From the NCBI GenBank assembly GCA_922989275.2, contig OV277861.1:22598479-22662478 (forward strand): 64,000 nt of DNA, read 5' to 3'. Below, in pieces: positions 24,370-37,040 of the stretch. Every line of letters begins with the position of its first letter. The stretch's first letter is position 1. The translations under genes were made by a program, and so were the position numbers. Origin of the DNA: Gari tellinella. Taxonomy: Eukaryota > Mollusca > Bivalvia > Cardiida > Psammobiidae. The notes under the pieces are model-generated. The model was given only the letters and a program-made list of their open reading frames with translations. It ran no database searches and was not told where the DNA came from.

Positions 24370-24485
24370 ACAAAACGCTTCTAAAGGAGCTTTACACTTT
24401 TTGTGTGTTGCTTTAAGCAGTCACCTGTCTAAATAATCGAACACTAAATATGACATAGTGGTCGTAATAAAAGGGGTTTGCTGTA
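24370..24485. repeat. MITE fragment at the 3' end of gene 3
   Basis: The right-hand part of the family at 6057-6263 and 55672-55881, ending AGTGGTCGTAATAAAAGGGG..CTGTA. It stops ~8 bp past gene 3's terminal stop codon, so it probably lies in the 3' untranslated region. Confidence 0.6.
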
Positions 24486-24492
24486 AATGGTT

Positions 24493-25590
24493 TCATAAGT
24501 ATCCCATAGCGAAATACATAATAAGAACTGTACCATTCATGCCAGTGTAAGTCCCTAGAAAACAGTAAAAGTACACCTTATCTATTTTCTTTGTGATATC
24601 TTGCCAGGTACATGAAACAGCGCATATATCTTCTTTGTCACCGTGCGTTGTTTCAATTGAAACATCGCTTGTTGCTTCGTCCTGGCTTAGATCAAGGTCA
24701 GGTGTGGAATGCGTGGTGCTGGAGTTAATATTTACTTTCAGTATCTTGATCAGCCTAGAAGGAACATTACCTGTTCTTCTAAAAAGACAAACGATTAACA
24801 CACACCATGCAACAGTTACACTACTAAGGAAATTGTATATAACACAATAAACAGTTATCAATGACAGCTCAGTTCAATCCTTTGGAAGCTCATCGTCCAT
24901 CATATAATCACTAGCAAATATTAATGCTAAGACTACAGTGATACAGAGAGTAACCCTTTCCCCAGAGTCAGGCGGTACAAACGGCGACAACATATTCAAT
25001 GACATCAAAGTCGACACTGGAATAGACTTTTGATATGTTAAAAAGGTAAATCGTCGTTCAACTGTCATTGAGACAATTATTGTATCGAAGCAATGCTCCC
25101 CTTTAAAATCAGGTTTCTTAAAGATTGATGTATTGTTCACTTGCCATTGCCTATTTATTTCCATTTCATTCGTATATTTAACAATCGGATGGTTAACTAA
25201 TCCGACATCTTCGATTTTGTACTTAGTAGAGCTAATAGCTATTAAACAGGTATGGAAATCAAAAGGATAGAAGGAAACGTCACTATTACATTTAACTTTG
25301 ACAGTATTTGTTTGATATATTGTCACTTTACCATCTTTACTGACCCACTCCGGGGTGTAAATTTCTTCAATAACTTTTACACTTTTGTCTTCCATTTGAT
25401 TTATAATCTTGATAGCTGGTGTCCAAAAGCTGCCTTTCTGCAGATTAATAGTTTCAATGCCATTGCATTCTGTCGCATTCCAGATTAGATATTCATCTTT
25501 CCATGTCATCTCCAATTCTAACACCAACACTGCATATCCGTCCGGTACGTTCACCTCTGCAACAGCTTTGAGCGTACTTGAGATATTTAC
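24493..25590 (-). pseudogene. Gene 3 exon 2: Cys-loop channel subunit with one in-frame TGA
   Basis: The acceptor reads TTTCAG before GTAAATATCTC on the - strand. The extracellular domain has TWKDEYLIW, GSFWTPAIK and the Cys-loop CNSDVSFYPFDFHTC. It is followed by LMSLNMLSPFVPPDSGER, M2, M3 (SVTVAWCVLIVCLF) and M4 (VYFYCFLGTYTGMNGTVLIM). A single TGA at 24874-24876 interrupts the M2-M3 loop after DELPKD, at codon 291 of 417. The frame is open on both sides with no indel and all four membrane segments kept. Translation stopping there would lose M3, the intracellular loop and M4, so the product should not form a channel. M2 has Asp at 16'; loop-B Trp is replaced (STKY). It is either a young pseudogene, a null allele, a readthrough case or an assembly error. 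Confidence 0.85.
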
Positions 25591-26029
25591 CTGAAATCGC
25601 AATACTCAATATGTAATGAATTGATAAAACCCACATAAAGTCGGTTACATACTCGTAGTTATAAACAAATAAACGTCAATCAAATATCATTCTCAAACAT
25701 ATATTTATATACACATGCAGACTCGCACTTGTCATATATCTATCAATATGGATAATATAAATTGTATATTACAAAAGGTGTTTACAAATAGTTAGAGTAA
25801 ACCCGTTTTTACGATCATAAATTTTATGCAAATTATGTTGAGTTTAAGGCAAGTAAACGATTAATGCAAGGTAAACTGTGTTAGAAACGTATGTTCCTGT
25901 CACGTGCCTGGAAAACAATAATTGTGTCGTAATTAAGAGTTTCTACTGTATATAATAAACATTTGTGAACTCTTCTTTTGCTGCAAGAATACCAACAATT
26001 GGTATTTTATATTTATATTTAGATATTTA

Positions 26030-26277
26030 TTAACCCTTTCACTCTCAATCGCGCTTCAAAGCGCGTTGGCAAACAGTTTGGATCCTGATCAGAAACTACA
26101 TAACGCGGCGTCTGATCGGGATCAAAACTGTTTGACACTCGTTTTGAAAATTCTTTAGTCATTCTGCCTTATTTTTAAACTTTGAAACAATATTGCAGAA
26201 AACAAAATTGAAGCAGACGACAATGAAACGGAGAAGTGGTAAAAATCTCCTGAACAATTTGATTATGGGAGGGTTAA
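26030..26277. mobile_element. ACCC..GGGT MITE in gene 3's intron
   Basis: From TTAACCCTTTCACTCTCAATCGCGC to GGGAGGGTTAA; palindrome at 26070-26134. Contains the GCAGACGACAATGAAAC motif, the reverse complement of the family's internal motif. Confidence 0.82.
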
Positions 26278-26328
26278 AACGTTTAAACCAATAAAACTAA
26301 CTGAATATTGAAATAGGTTAGATTGGCT

Positions 26329-26574
26329 TTAACCCTGTTTGCCATAGAAGCGCCTTTTGTAACATTTGATTTAATCATCCACTCGAAAAAATAGTTCCAA
26401 TGTAACTATACAGTCAAGAATAAGTACCGTAAGAACTAGTTTCTATAACCTTGAAAATGGTAGCTTTAAGCAGGCTGAAAGTAAAGCAGAACGCACCTTA
26501 TGGCGCATTCTGCTTTACATTCAACCTGCTTAAGTGATCACCTAACCAGAAACAGGCTATGGGTTAAGGGTTAA
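26329..26574. mobile_element. ACCC..GGGT MITE carrying the AAAGCAGGCTGAAAG hairpin
   Basis: TTAACCCTGTTTGCCATAGAAGCGCC at the left; GGCTATGGGTTAAGGGTTAA at the right. Inside, a hairpin at 26464-26535 has arms AAGCAGGCTGAAAGTAAAGC. It is the same subtype as the insertion at gene 6's stop codon (53543-53788). A second, truncated element abuts it from 26571. Confidence 0.78.
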
Positions 26575-26719
26575 CCCTTTCATGATTAAATTTATCGTGA
26601 GATTTTACCCCTTCACAAGTGGCAAACATTTTATGATCCTGATACAAGTGCGCCTTTTGATTTCATTGTGAGTGATATGGTTAAGCATGTGATATGTAAA
26701 ATATAAAGTTGCAACTAAC

Positions 26720-26875
26720 CTTTACACTTTGTGACTGGTTTTCCACAGGTTTTACGTCAGTTCGGTAACGTGAACCGTCAAATAGAGTCTCCTTCAAACG
26801 TTTAGTATCATCATAGGAGTGAAGATGCACGAAATCATAAAAAAGAAACGTTAGTATCATACACTTGATCATCAT
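26720..26875 (-). CDS. Gene 3 exon 1: signal peptide and N-terminal helix
   Basis: Fifty-two codons on the - strand from the ATG at 26875 to AAG before the donor GTTAGT. The signal peptide core is MILTFLFYDFV. Then comes SYDDTKRLKETLFDGSRYR, matching the N-terminal helix of genes 1 and 2, and VKPVENQSQSVK with an NQS sequon. The exon is intact; only exon 2 is broken. It is the only member of the cluster on the - strand, between the two duplicated gene pairs. Confidence 0.85.
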
Positions 26876-27090
26876 TTCCGGACACCGTGCTGTCCTTTCT
26901 AGAAAGCTGCCAGCGTGCGTGGCAGACAGTTGGAAACTAACTTACTATTGACTTCACTTTTCTGATGACAAAAGCGTAACCCTGTGGCATTTGCAAACCG
27001 TTTGGACCCACAGAGAATAGATCAAGTATAAAATCGTCTACCAGGACTTAAATTATCGGATATTCTGTCTAAATTTACATGTAGAACCGT

Positions 27091-27303
27091 TTAACCCTTA
27101 TCCTGCTGCAAAGTCGTCTGCTTTGAAATTGTCGTCTGCACATTATGTTAAATTTACATTTATACATTTTTTAATTAAAGAAACCTTAAGACGGGTTTCA
27201 AACAGTTTGGGTCCAGATCAGACGCCGCGTTACGCGGCGTCTGATCTGGATCCAAACTGTTTGCAAATACTAGTGAAGTCGCGATCAGCAGGGTAAGGGT
27301 TAA
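27091..27303. mobile_element. ACCC..GGGT MITE with very clean palindrome
   Basis: TTAACCCTTATCCTGCTG at the left and CAGCAGGGTAAGGGTTAA at the right. The palindrome at 27199-27263 has arms AACAGTTTGGGTCCAGATCA and centre GCCGCGTTACGCGGC. Confidence 0.87.
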
Positions 27304-27475
27304 GTTTCAATTCAGTGCAGACGTCAATATTTGCAGACAAAGGGTTGAAGTAGACGGGTCTTTGTTTTACGACACTATTGTCAGTATGTCCATGGTTGAT
27401 ACTCATTAAGTAAATATATCATATGGGAATTGATAAGCATCCCAATATACAGTAAAACTTCTCTTTTACGACCAC

Positions 27476-27723
27476 TTAACCCTTTCACTACCAACGTTTT
27501 CTTGAGAGTTTTACCCCTGCACCGTTTCATTGTCGTCTGCTTCGATATTGTTGTCTGCAATGTCGTTTCAAAGTTAAGAAATAAGGCAGTATGACTAAAG
27601 AATTTTCAAAACGAGTGTCAAACAGTTTGGGTCCTGATCAGACGCCGCGATACGCGGCGTCTGGTCAGGATCCAAACTGTTTGCAAACGCGCATCTAAGC
27701 GTCATTGAGAGCGAAAGGGTTAA
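27476..27723. mobile_element. ACCC..GGGT MITE nested in another MITE
   Basis: TTAACCCTTTCACTACCAACG at the left and CATTGAGAGCGAAAGGGTTAA at the right; palindrome 27619-27683. The left flank (ACAGTAAAACTTCTCTTTTACGACC, from 27450) and the right flank (TGTTTAAGACAGCTGACTGCTC) are parts of the 55672-55881 family, so this element landed inside one of those. Confidence 0.83.
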
Positions 27724-27982
27724 TTGTGTTGTCGGGTGTTTAAGACAGCTGACTGCTCAAAGCAAGGTTAAAATGAAAGTACAAACAGTTCGAGTTACTG
27801 GATTGAAACTGTTTGATACTCATGGCGACATTACTTTAGTCAATTTGGCTAAAATAAAAATAATTTTGAATCGACTGGGAGCAGTTTAATACTGTTTACA
27901 GAAATTTAAAAAATCGGTATTTTGTTTGACGTGTCATCATATATATAAACTGCTCATGAGAAAACCAATCTCACTGAATTGC

Positions 27983-28227
27983 AGGGAGATAGAGAGGGAG
28001 AAAGGGAGAGAGAAAGGGAGATATAGAGATAGAGGGGAGAGAGAGAGAGAGAGAGAGAAGGGAGAGAGACAGAGAGAGACAGAGACAAAGAGATAGAGAG
28101 ACATATAGAGAGGTGGATAGAGAGAGGTGATATAGATAGACATAATTATGTTAGAGAAAGAAAGAGACACACAGAGGGAGAAAATAGAGAGAGACAGAGA
28201 AAGACAGAGAGAGGGGGAGAGAGAGTC
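27983..28227. repeat. Imperfect (GA)n microsatellite
   Basis: About 245 bp of purine-only GAGA/GGGA/AGAT units with occasional C and T. The complementary-strand frame rich in Ser and Leu is low-complexity and not a gene. Confidence 0.95.
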
Positions 28228-28326
28228 ACCGCATCAGAGACTCAGTGGCTGACCTGTCTACCGTATTTGACACTCACAAGCATCTACAATATGATGTTCA
28301 TTCAACTTGTATTTCAATGTAGACCA

Positions 28327-28552
28327 GGGGCCCGTTTCACAAAATGGTTGTAAGTCAAAACTTTAAAATACGTTTAATTTCTCATTTCCCTATACAATCC
28401 TGTCTCGTGACATCGTTTTGGAATCATCTGTTTAAGACGATTCCAAAGAGATATCACAATACAGGATTAGATGGAGAAATAAAAAATAATTTATACTTTA
28501 TAATCTGACTTACGACAACATTTGTCGTACGAAGTTTTATGAAACGGGTCCC
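28327..28552. mobile_element. GGGGCCCGTTTCA hairpin MITE
   Basis: Ends GGGGCCCGTTTCACAAAATGG and TTATGAAACGGGTCCC. The inner arms TCTCGTGACATCGTTTTGGAATC / GATTCCAAAGAGATATCAC also pair. Relatives: 54903-55145 and the copy inside the gene 6 fragment at 54036-54272. Confidence 0.85.
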
Positions 28553-29938
28553 AGGGCCTCACGTGGTAACAAGGATTATGACTAAGTGCTTTCTACAGTA
28601 TTTTACAATACAATAAGTATGATGTTTTTCGTGACATGGTTCACATTGAAGTTTCCACAGTCATTGGCATATCAAACTCAATTTAAAAGGGATTGACATT
28701 TCTATCTTGAACAAATTGATGAAATCATGATAAGGATAAAATGTTATAATTCTCCTAGGAATTAACTGTAATTATCAATCAAACTGTATTGGAAGTTTTT
28801 CAAAACCATCAGCCAACATTAAAGTAAGAATCATTTCCTGGTAATGCACTATAGGGACGAGAGATTCAAACATGCGTGTTTGATCAAAACACTAACAGAT
28901 CATGTATTCAGTACCAAATAGGCTACTACCCGCATGTAATTACTGCCATCTCATTATGCAAATATTACCTATTCAGTATCAAACATATAAAACCTTTCAC
29001 AATCAAATTTATCGTGAGTGTTTTCATTCACCGCCAAATTGTCGTCTGCTTCCAAATTGTTGTCTGCAATATCGTTTTAAATTTAGATTTAAGGCAGTTT
29101 ACCTGACGTAATGTCAAAACAGGTGGCAACCAGTTTTGATCCGTCTGATTAGGATCGAAACTGTTTGCAAATACGCTTTATGACGTCATTGAGAGTGAAA
29201 GGGCTGATAGATCATTTGTTCGTTACCAAATACATGTAGGAAACTACCCGCCTGTAATCTCATAATATAAATATTACCTATTCAGTAATAAATATATTAA
29301 CCCTTTTGAAGACAAGTATGAAGTATCCACGTAAAGCAGGTTGAAAGACAAACCGACTGAGTCTTTAGACGCATTCTGCTTTACTTTCAGCCTGCTTTAA
29401 GCTACCGTGTGCCTGGATATGGTAAACTTATTTTTAAAAGAGGTTTGGGGAGATTTTGACTGGTTTTGGGGGAAATTTGAGGTCTTTAGACGGACCGCAG
29501 GAAACCACTTTCAAGTAAAACATCCTTTAAACGGTTTTCGTAACAAATGTAGCTTTTATTTTTATGTGACTATGTATATGTTCACGAACGATTGAAACGA
29601 GTTCGCGATATATCGAGAATCGACCACTTTCATTTAATAAATAGACATTGCCAACGTGAATGTAATTTGGAATAAAAAATGTGTAGATTATATAATTTTG
29701 AACGTTCAAACAAACCTACAAAACGTTTTTTAACTACACTGAAATCCAAAAGAAAGTGAGCACTTTTATATGTTTAATATTTTAATGTCGAGCAGACTAT
29801 ACCTCGTGTATATTAGCCATACATCAAATACAAAATCTAGTTTTTTGGAAACACGTTGTTTTGATTGATTTGCACGTGATGACCGAGGAAATACGCATAT
29901 CATCGGAAATATACATGAATATTATTCATTATCCTTAA

Positions 29939-30877
29939 GGGTGTATCAATGTCATAAGCCATTTTTTCAAAGTATTTAACTTTTTTTCTAACATTGTTTT
30001 TTTGCAAGAGCTGTTTATGATGAATGAAAAAATGAAAAAAAAAATATATGGTGGTGTCCTTGTTTTTGAGCTACAGCGATTTGAAAAAGGTATGTCAAAT
30101 TTGGACTTTTTTTCAAATTTTACCCATTCAGGGTACAAGCTTCAGTAAATTTTATTTCGGAACAAAACAAACATGATAATTTGGGTTTCCATTATTTATT
30201 TCATGTCTATGGTGGTATTTTCACATATAGAAACCAAATTTAGACAAAGCAGGCACCAGGTTTGAACAATATCGATCCTTGAATATCAAAAATATGCTTT
30301 GTATAGGGCATGATTTTATTAGATTTTTTATTTTATGGAAAAAAGTAAAAAAATTTGAAAATGAAATAGTTCTAGTATTTAACTTTTTCTTATATTCTAC
30401 CAGATGAAAGCCCATGCTAAGGCAGTTCAAAATATGAAAAGAAATTGAAAGGTCAGTGTTGAAAATTTTGAGTTAATAAAGTAAAAAGAGTTATCTCCCC
30501 TTACAAAATTTACAAAAAAGTACCATATCGATGCTATTTAGAGCTTTATAAATTTCATATTTGGTGCCTTTTTTTTCTTAAATTAGTTTTTGTATTAAGA
30601 AATACTACCATAGATAGGAAATAAATAACACAAAACCAAATTATCATATTTGTTTTCATTTAAAATGGATTTTATTGAAGCGGGCTGTTTGAAATGGACA
30701 AAATAAGAGGAAGTGGGTGGGGTAAATTTTACATGGCCGTAGAGCCAACTGTTGTTCACCAAAATGTACACTTTTTCTATTTTTTCATTCATCTTAAATA
30801 GCTCTTCAATACAAAACCATCATAGAGTGTTTTCATATACTTTGAAAGTTTCCCAAAGTCATGACATTGATACACCC
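29939..30877 (-). mobile_element. TTAA-flanked element, inverted copy
   Basis: Same family as 741-1615 in opposite orientation, flanked by TTAA at 29935-29938 and 30878-30881. Its left flank matches that of copy 1 exactly up to the TTAA. The same target site therefore carries the family in opposite orientations in the two duplicated blocks. Confidence 0.85.
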
Positions 30878-33837
30878 TTAAAGGAAAACGGACAGCTGAT
30901 GACAATATGGTCTTAGATCCTAGATTTTATCCTAAAAGCAACATTCATGAAGGTCCTGCAATTATTACTCATCGATAAGGTACGAAAAAGATCGATTTAC
31001 TGCATACAGGTAAGCTATCGCTAATTGGAACGGGCGCCGCCATATTGGCAAAGCTATCATTCGGAACCCTCGATTTTTATCCATTTTGTGACGACACAAA
31101 GGCCTAAACGCTGATTGGCTCTTTCACTCAACCACTGTAACTTGGACGGACATTTCACACTTCGTCAGTAAGGGTAACGGCAAGCTTAATTCAAGGTCGC
31201 ATACAGTAAAAAAAAAGATAATAGATAGATGGTATATTCATATTGATTATGATGAACTTGAAAGGTCGTGTAGATCCAGAAACGATCAGAAGCTATCGTT
31301 AATCGGCTTAGAGAAATGTCCGTTCCAATTCCCAGCTATAGAATCTGGGAAAACAATGCTGCGAAATGGCTAACAGTAGAGTATGGCGACATCCATAATA
31401 CCTTGATTGATGATTATAATAATAGATCTAGATCTACAATAAAAAAAATCTGATAATCAGTGCGATATTGTGCTGGTCTAGACCTAAATGTTGAACTGGC
31501 TTAGATCTACCAACTCGTTTACAAATCAGCATTTTCTAGCTGGTTCGTCTCGGTTTAGGAATTCAACGCTACAGAAATTCTTAATGAAAAAAGTCTCATT
31601 GCTAGATCTACATATTGTACGGGTAGATCTTAATCGGGTTTTTCTTTCTTAATTTAATCATCGCGATTCTCTAGATCCCGATCTGATAGAGCGATCTTAC
31701 TTGAGTCCAAATCCGATTTTGATTGGATCTAGTTTTATCGTTCTTATTTCTTGGTGTAGTTTTACACTCGTCATTTCTGAAGAAAAAAATTCAAACAACT
31801 TTTAGATAGGCCTAAATGAATTTTAATTTAAGATTTAAATTCGAGTTTTATGGTAGACTCTAGCCTTTTTAAAAAAGCAGCATACACATCTAGATCAATA
31901 CAAAACCACAAGAGCTAGAAGTGTCCAATATTCTTTTTTTTAAAGATCTTGGCTTTTTTGTTTTGATGTAACCCTTTCCCCCATAAATACGCCTTTTAAC
32001 GCCTTTAATTAATTCCTTCATATACTGAAGAAAATAGTTTCAATATCATACTGTCACAAATAAAAATCATAAGAAATATTTTCTATATTTTAGCAGATAA
32101 GTTTAAAGCAGGCTGAAAGTATTTTCAACCTGTTTTAAGTGGTCACATATTTTCAGAAGTAGAAACAGGGTAAAAGGCTCGTGGCGTGTAATCGCATATT
32201 TAAGTAGCCAAATTGCTAGCCTGTGTTTAAAATCACAACCCTGTGTGACAAGTGCGGCTAATTAGATTACGTAATATGGATATGTATGCCCTGCAGCTTC
32301 TTACTTCTTCACAGAGGGGGTCTTAGGCAGAAAGGGGTTGTGTATAATTATTTCCGGTCCATATCGTACAATTTGCAAGGCAGCTTAATTGATTAGTGGT
32401 TGATGATGAATGTCAGCATAAAATGCGATCTAGATCAAAGCCGCCTGCTGAAATATGTCCTGAATCTGTTTCGATTATGATTTTCATAGATCTTTATATA
32501 AGCTCAAGATATATAACGATAAGTAAAAAACGACATTAATACAATAAATGAGCACTCGGGTCACGTTATCTAGAGCGTTCAGTTTTGACCCAGATCAGAA
32601 TATCAAATACTTTGTTCAGCAGACAATTAATCAGTTTGGATCTTAATCAGACATTGCCAGTCTCAATTGCTAGATGATAAATTGATATTCCACATTTGTC
32701 ATGTCAATGACTGGGCAAAAAGTTCAGCAATAGTTTGGATCCAACTGAGATATTGAGAAACTCTGTGATTGAAAATCCAAACTAAGGTTTGAATGTACAT
32801 GTATTGAAAAGCTCATTGAAGAAACTTTTATCCGTACGAGAGACTGACAAACAGTTAGGACCCAGATCGGAATCAAAACTGACTGTACTTAAAGGTCAGC
32901 AACAGTTTGGATCCAAATGAGATATTGAGAAACTCTGTGATTGAGACCTGGATGTACGAAAGTTCCCGGATGTTGCGATACCGAGAATAAATGGTCTATT
33001 TTCTAAAAATGTATGTCCGATTGAGGACCAGAACCGATGTTAAACGTCACGGAAAATTCATAACAGACCAGAAAAATAATTTGATCCCCCTTATTTTATT
33101 AAATAAATCCGTAATACCTCATCCGTTTTGTACTGGATGCAGAGACAGTGTATAACCATATGGCTATACACTGTCTCTGACTGGATGTTATAAAAATCGG
33201 CACATGTATTATCGTCTTTATCTGCTCGTGTTTTAGTCGTAGCCCCGTAAAAAAACGAAGATATCCTGGAGCCGATGTTTATGATTAATATTTACGGAAA
33301 TATTAACAGATAAGACTAAATATATCGGAGAAACTTTTTTCGAAAGTCACAGGGCTTCGATGCCTTTATTCACAACCAGTGTGCAAATATTATCAAGAGT
33401 ATCCGTGCCCGATTCCGGTGTCCTATGATATTTGCCTGATATACGCTACCTCAAGTATGGCTGGATTAAGCACTAATAGCTCGAAATTTTGATGGTTCTG
33501 CTATGCACTCATTGTCACCAAGACACCCAATCGTCATTTCATTTGTTCTTCAGCAAGTATTAAAGTCCCATTGTGTTTTCAGACCTTTGTTTAATGTGCG
33601 AAATACAATAACGGTTAATAATAATGCTTGAACATTCTAATGGGCCAAACTGATCTATGAAATGTTGAAGACAGGCCTAAATCACCAAAAAAGCGATTTA
33701 AAACCATAACAAACCGAAAGTAGATCGTCTGACATAAATATTACCACACGGATTAGTGGCACGTGGAACAGCTGGGTTCAATATCACCGGGTGCGAACGA
33801 TTGCTATTAAATGAGTCACATTTCGTCACAACGGTGT

Positions 33838-35480
33838 TTCAGCCCTTTTTGCTCTCTAACACAAAGAGTTTTTATCGGATCTTCACCAAACTTGCATTAA
33901 ATGTTCTTTTATATAAAATCTAGGTACAGTTAAATTTCTACTTAAATCGAATAAGGCATGTAAGACTTTTTGCCCTTTATGTATTAAAAGTTGACTGTTT
34001 CAGCAATTTTTGCTCTCTAAAACAAGCATTTTTTAGTTGATCTTCACCAATCTTACTGAAATTGTTTATTATTATAAAATCTTGGTCCAGTTTGATTACT
34101 ACTAAAATCGCATGTGGCATGTTTGCGGTTTTGCCATTTTTGTATTAAAAATGAGTGATTCAGCAACTATTGCTCTCTTTCACAAATACTTTTATTGGAT
34201 CTTCACCAAACTTGCTGAAAATGTTCATTAGTATAAAATCTAGGTTTAGTTTGATAACTACTAAAATTGTATGAGGCATATCTAAGTTTTTGCCCTTTAT
34301 GTATTAAAATTACAGTTTTCAGCCAGTTTTTTATCTCTAACACAAATTCTTTTTATTGAATTTTCACCAAACTTGCTGAAAATTTTCATTGATATTAAAT
34401 CATGGTTAAATTTGAATACTAGTAAAATCGCATAAGGAATGTCGGAGTAATTGCTCTTGAATCATTAGAAATGACTGTTTCAGCCTTTTTTGCTCTCTAA
34501 CACAAAGAGTTTTCATCGGATCTTCTACAAACTTGCTGAAATTCTTTTTTTTATATAAAACCTAGGTCCAGTTTGATTATTACTAAAAATCCCAAAATGA
34601 TTATCTGAGTTATTGCCCTTAATGTATTAAAAAGACTGTTTCACCATTTTTTTCTCTCTAACACAAATGCCTTTTTATCGATTTTCACCCAATTTGCTGA
34701 AGATGTTTATTAATATAAAATCAAGGTTAAGTTTGAATATTACTAAAATCGCATAATGTATATATGAGTTATTGTCCTTTAATTATTAAAATATGACTGT
34801 TTCAGGTTTTTTTTTGCACTCTAACACATACAGTTTTTATCGGATATTCACCAAACTTGCTGAACATGTTTATAAATATAAAATATATCTCCAGTTCAAA
34901 TAGTACTTATATCGCATAAGGCATGAGTTTTTTGCCCTTTAGTTATTAAAAATTAATGTTTCAGCATTTTTTGCTCTCTATCACAAACATTTCTTTTCGG
35001 ATCTTAACAAAACCTTGCTGAAATTCTTTATTTATACAAAATCTAGGTTCGGTTTGATTATTACTTAAATCGCATAAGGCATGTCTGAGTTATTGTCCTT
35101 TATGTATTTAAAAATACCTGTTTCACCATTTTTTGCTCTCTAACACAAATAACTTTTTTGTGATTTTCACCAAACTTGTTGAAAATGTTTATTAATATAA
35201 AATCAAGTTCGTAATCTTAACTACCAAAATCGCACAAGGCATGTTGAAGTTATTGCCCGTGAATGATTATAGATTGCATACTTCAGGCTTGTCAGCTTTC
35301 TGACTCAAACGGTTTTAATTGGATCTTCAAATTTGCTGAAAATAATATTGGATAAAAACTTAGTCCAGCTCTATGAATACCCAAATCGCCGAAGGCATGT
35401 TGGAGTTACGGTTCTTCAATTATTAAAAATTTGCTATTTCATACTTATTTTAGCCCTGTCAACTCTGTAATAGGAACTGT
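33838..35480 (+). repeat. Tandem array of ~160-bp units
   Basis: The anchor GCTCTCTAACACAAA recurs at about 33851, 34012, 34172, 34332, 34492, 34653, 34816, 34973 and 35135 (spacing 157-163). Each unit also has TCTTCACCAAACTTGCTGAA, ATATAAAATCTAGGT and TTATTGCCCTTTA. Later units decay. Tandem ~160-bp cores are known from bivalve pearl-type and Helentron-like elements; that link is only suggestive. Confidence 0.9.
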
Positions 35481-35649
35481 TTTTATTCTATTTAAGCCAA
35501 CTATTTGGTCAATAGTTGCATGTGCTTCATCTTGGCCGTGTTGGTAATAAGTAAAGTAATAAATGACTACTCAATACCTCCTTTACCTCTTGAAGGATTT
35601 TCAGTCAGCTGTATTCGATTTTTGTCTTGATCTATATTTAAAACAAATA

Positions 35650-35895
35650 CACAATGCCAGCAAGTTTGGTGAAGATCCAATAAAAAGTGTTTGTGTTAGA
35701 GAGAAGAAAGGGCTGAAACAGTCATTTTTTTTAATTATTCAAGGGCAATAACTCAGGCATGCCTCATGCGACTTTGATAGTTATCAAAATTGAGCTAGAT
35801 TCTCTACTAATAAACATTTATAGCAAGTTTGGTGAAGATCCAAAAATAGGTGGTTTAGTTAGAGAGAAGACAAGGCTGAAACAGTCATTTTCAGC
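35650..35895 (-). repeat. Inverted units of the 160-bp array
   Basis: Two units in reverse orientation, recognised by CAGCAAGTTTGGTGAAGATC (35659), AGCAAGTTTGGTGAAGATCC (35822), the GTTAGAGAGAAGA motif and CTGAAACAGTCATTTT. Confidence 0.88.
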
Positions 35896-37040
35896 AAGAT
35901 CCCCCGTATTGGATTGTACACGTTTACCACCGTGATTAATTATTTACACGTGGTGACCTTATCTCATAGTTTAATCCTGTGCCTACTGGTCGCAACTGTT
36001 TGACTCTAAAACAGACACCGCGTAACGCGGCGTCTCATCTGGATCCAAACTGTTTGACACTCGTCTTAAGGTTTGTTTAATCAAAAATATGCATACATCT
36101 AAACTAAACAAATATTGCACACGACAATGTCAAAGCAGACGCCTTAGCAGCAGAATAAGGGTTAAATTCTTCATTTCAGCCGACTCCAGATAAGAGGAAT
36201 AAACTGAACAATTCCAACATGTTCTCACTCATTTCAGCACCGAATGCTACGGTGTTACTACTGATTAAACCGTCTCTTCGAGACGATTCTAATGAGTATG
36301 ACACCATTGGGTTTAAAAGCAGAAATAAAGAGTTTAGTAATCGAAATACTTCCGTTATCTGGAGCCCTGTATTTACAGAGTTGTCCTTCTTTCCATTCAC
36401 AAAGAGGCTCTTTAAATTGTGCTAGCACAAAAAAATTTAAAAAAAAATTTAAAAGCGAATTTCTTAGATAAAGCCGCTTTTTATGAAAGAATCACGTCCC
36501 ACGTAGTTCTAATGGGATCCCAAACAACCGTTTTATGCAGGTTTCCCAAAAACACAATGCGGCTTTAACCTCCTTTGTAGGCATTTATACACAAGTATTG
36601 CAGTCGCAAATTCGTCCGGCGAATGCGCTTTCTCTTCGCCCGACCCGTCGTAGTCTCTGTCTTCTAATATTACATTCTCTGATAATTTAGGATCGAAATC
36701 GTAACACTGAAGTTCTAAAGTGTTTTTACCTTCCTCCACATGCTCAATTTTTCTCAGTATTTCAGTTTATTAATGTTATCGATGTAAATTCCGCGCACTC
36801 TACGGCATTCCCGGTTAGACTCGCTATAACCGGAAGGTCGCGGAAGGCCTTAGTTACGTCACACAGGTAAACAAAATGGCGGCCCCCACGGTCGCTTGCA
36901 CAGTCATATATCACAAAGTTTAAACGGCTCTAACTACTTCATTTTTTATTATTTTTCAAAATTTCAAAGGCAGAAGGCGATTTTTTTTCAATATCTTTCA
37001 TTTAAAAGATATTTATCACCAGCTGTCCATTTCCCTTTAA

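Larger units (their letters stand above)
30882..37036. mobile_element. 6.2-kb TTAA-flanked composite element
   Basis: Bounded by TTAA at 30878-30881 and 37037-37040. Ends are inverted repeats, AGGAAAACGGACAGCTGATGA at the left and CACCAGCTGTCCATTTCCCT at the right, with subterminal GCGCCGCCATATTGG / AATGGCGGCC. These match the ends of the 1.1-kb element at 21725-22858. No transposase frame is visible. Internal content includes an ACCCTTT-type MITE (31970-32175), a hairpin at 33136-33180 (AGAGACAGTGTATA arms), the 160-bp array, and a half palindrome with AAGGGTTAA end (to ~36164). Confidence 0.78.

Noticed and set aside
23104..27683. Regular palindromic repeats as a CRISPR array
   Set aside because: Spacing is irregular, repeats belong to dispersed MITEs, and the genome is eukaryotic.
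27937..28170. Ser/Leu-rich 77-codon frame
   Set aside because: Translation of a GA microsatellite on the opposite strand.
36533..36739. 68-codon acidic frame on the - strand
   Set aside because: No domain recognised; lies inside the 6.2-kb TTAA element near its end and has no partner frames.
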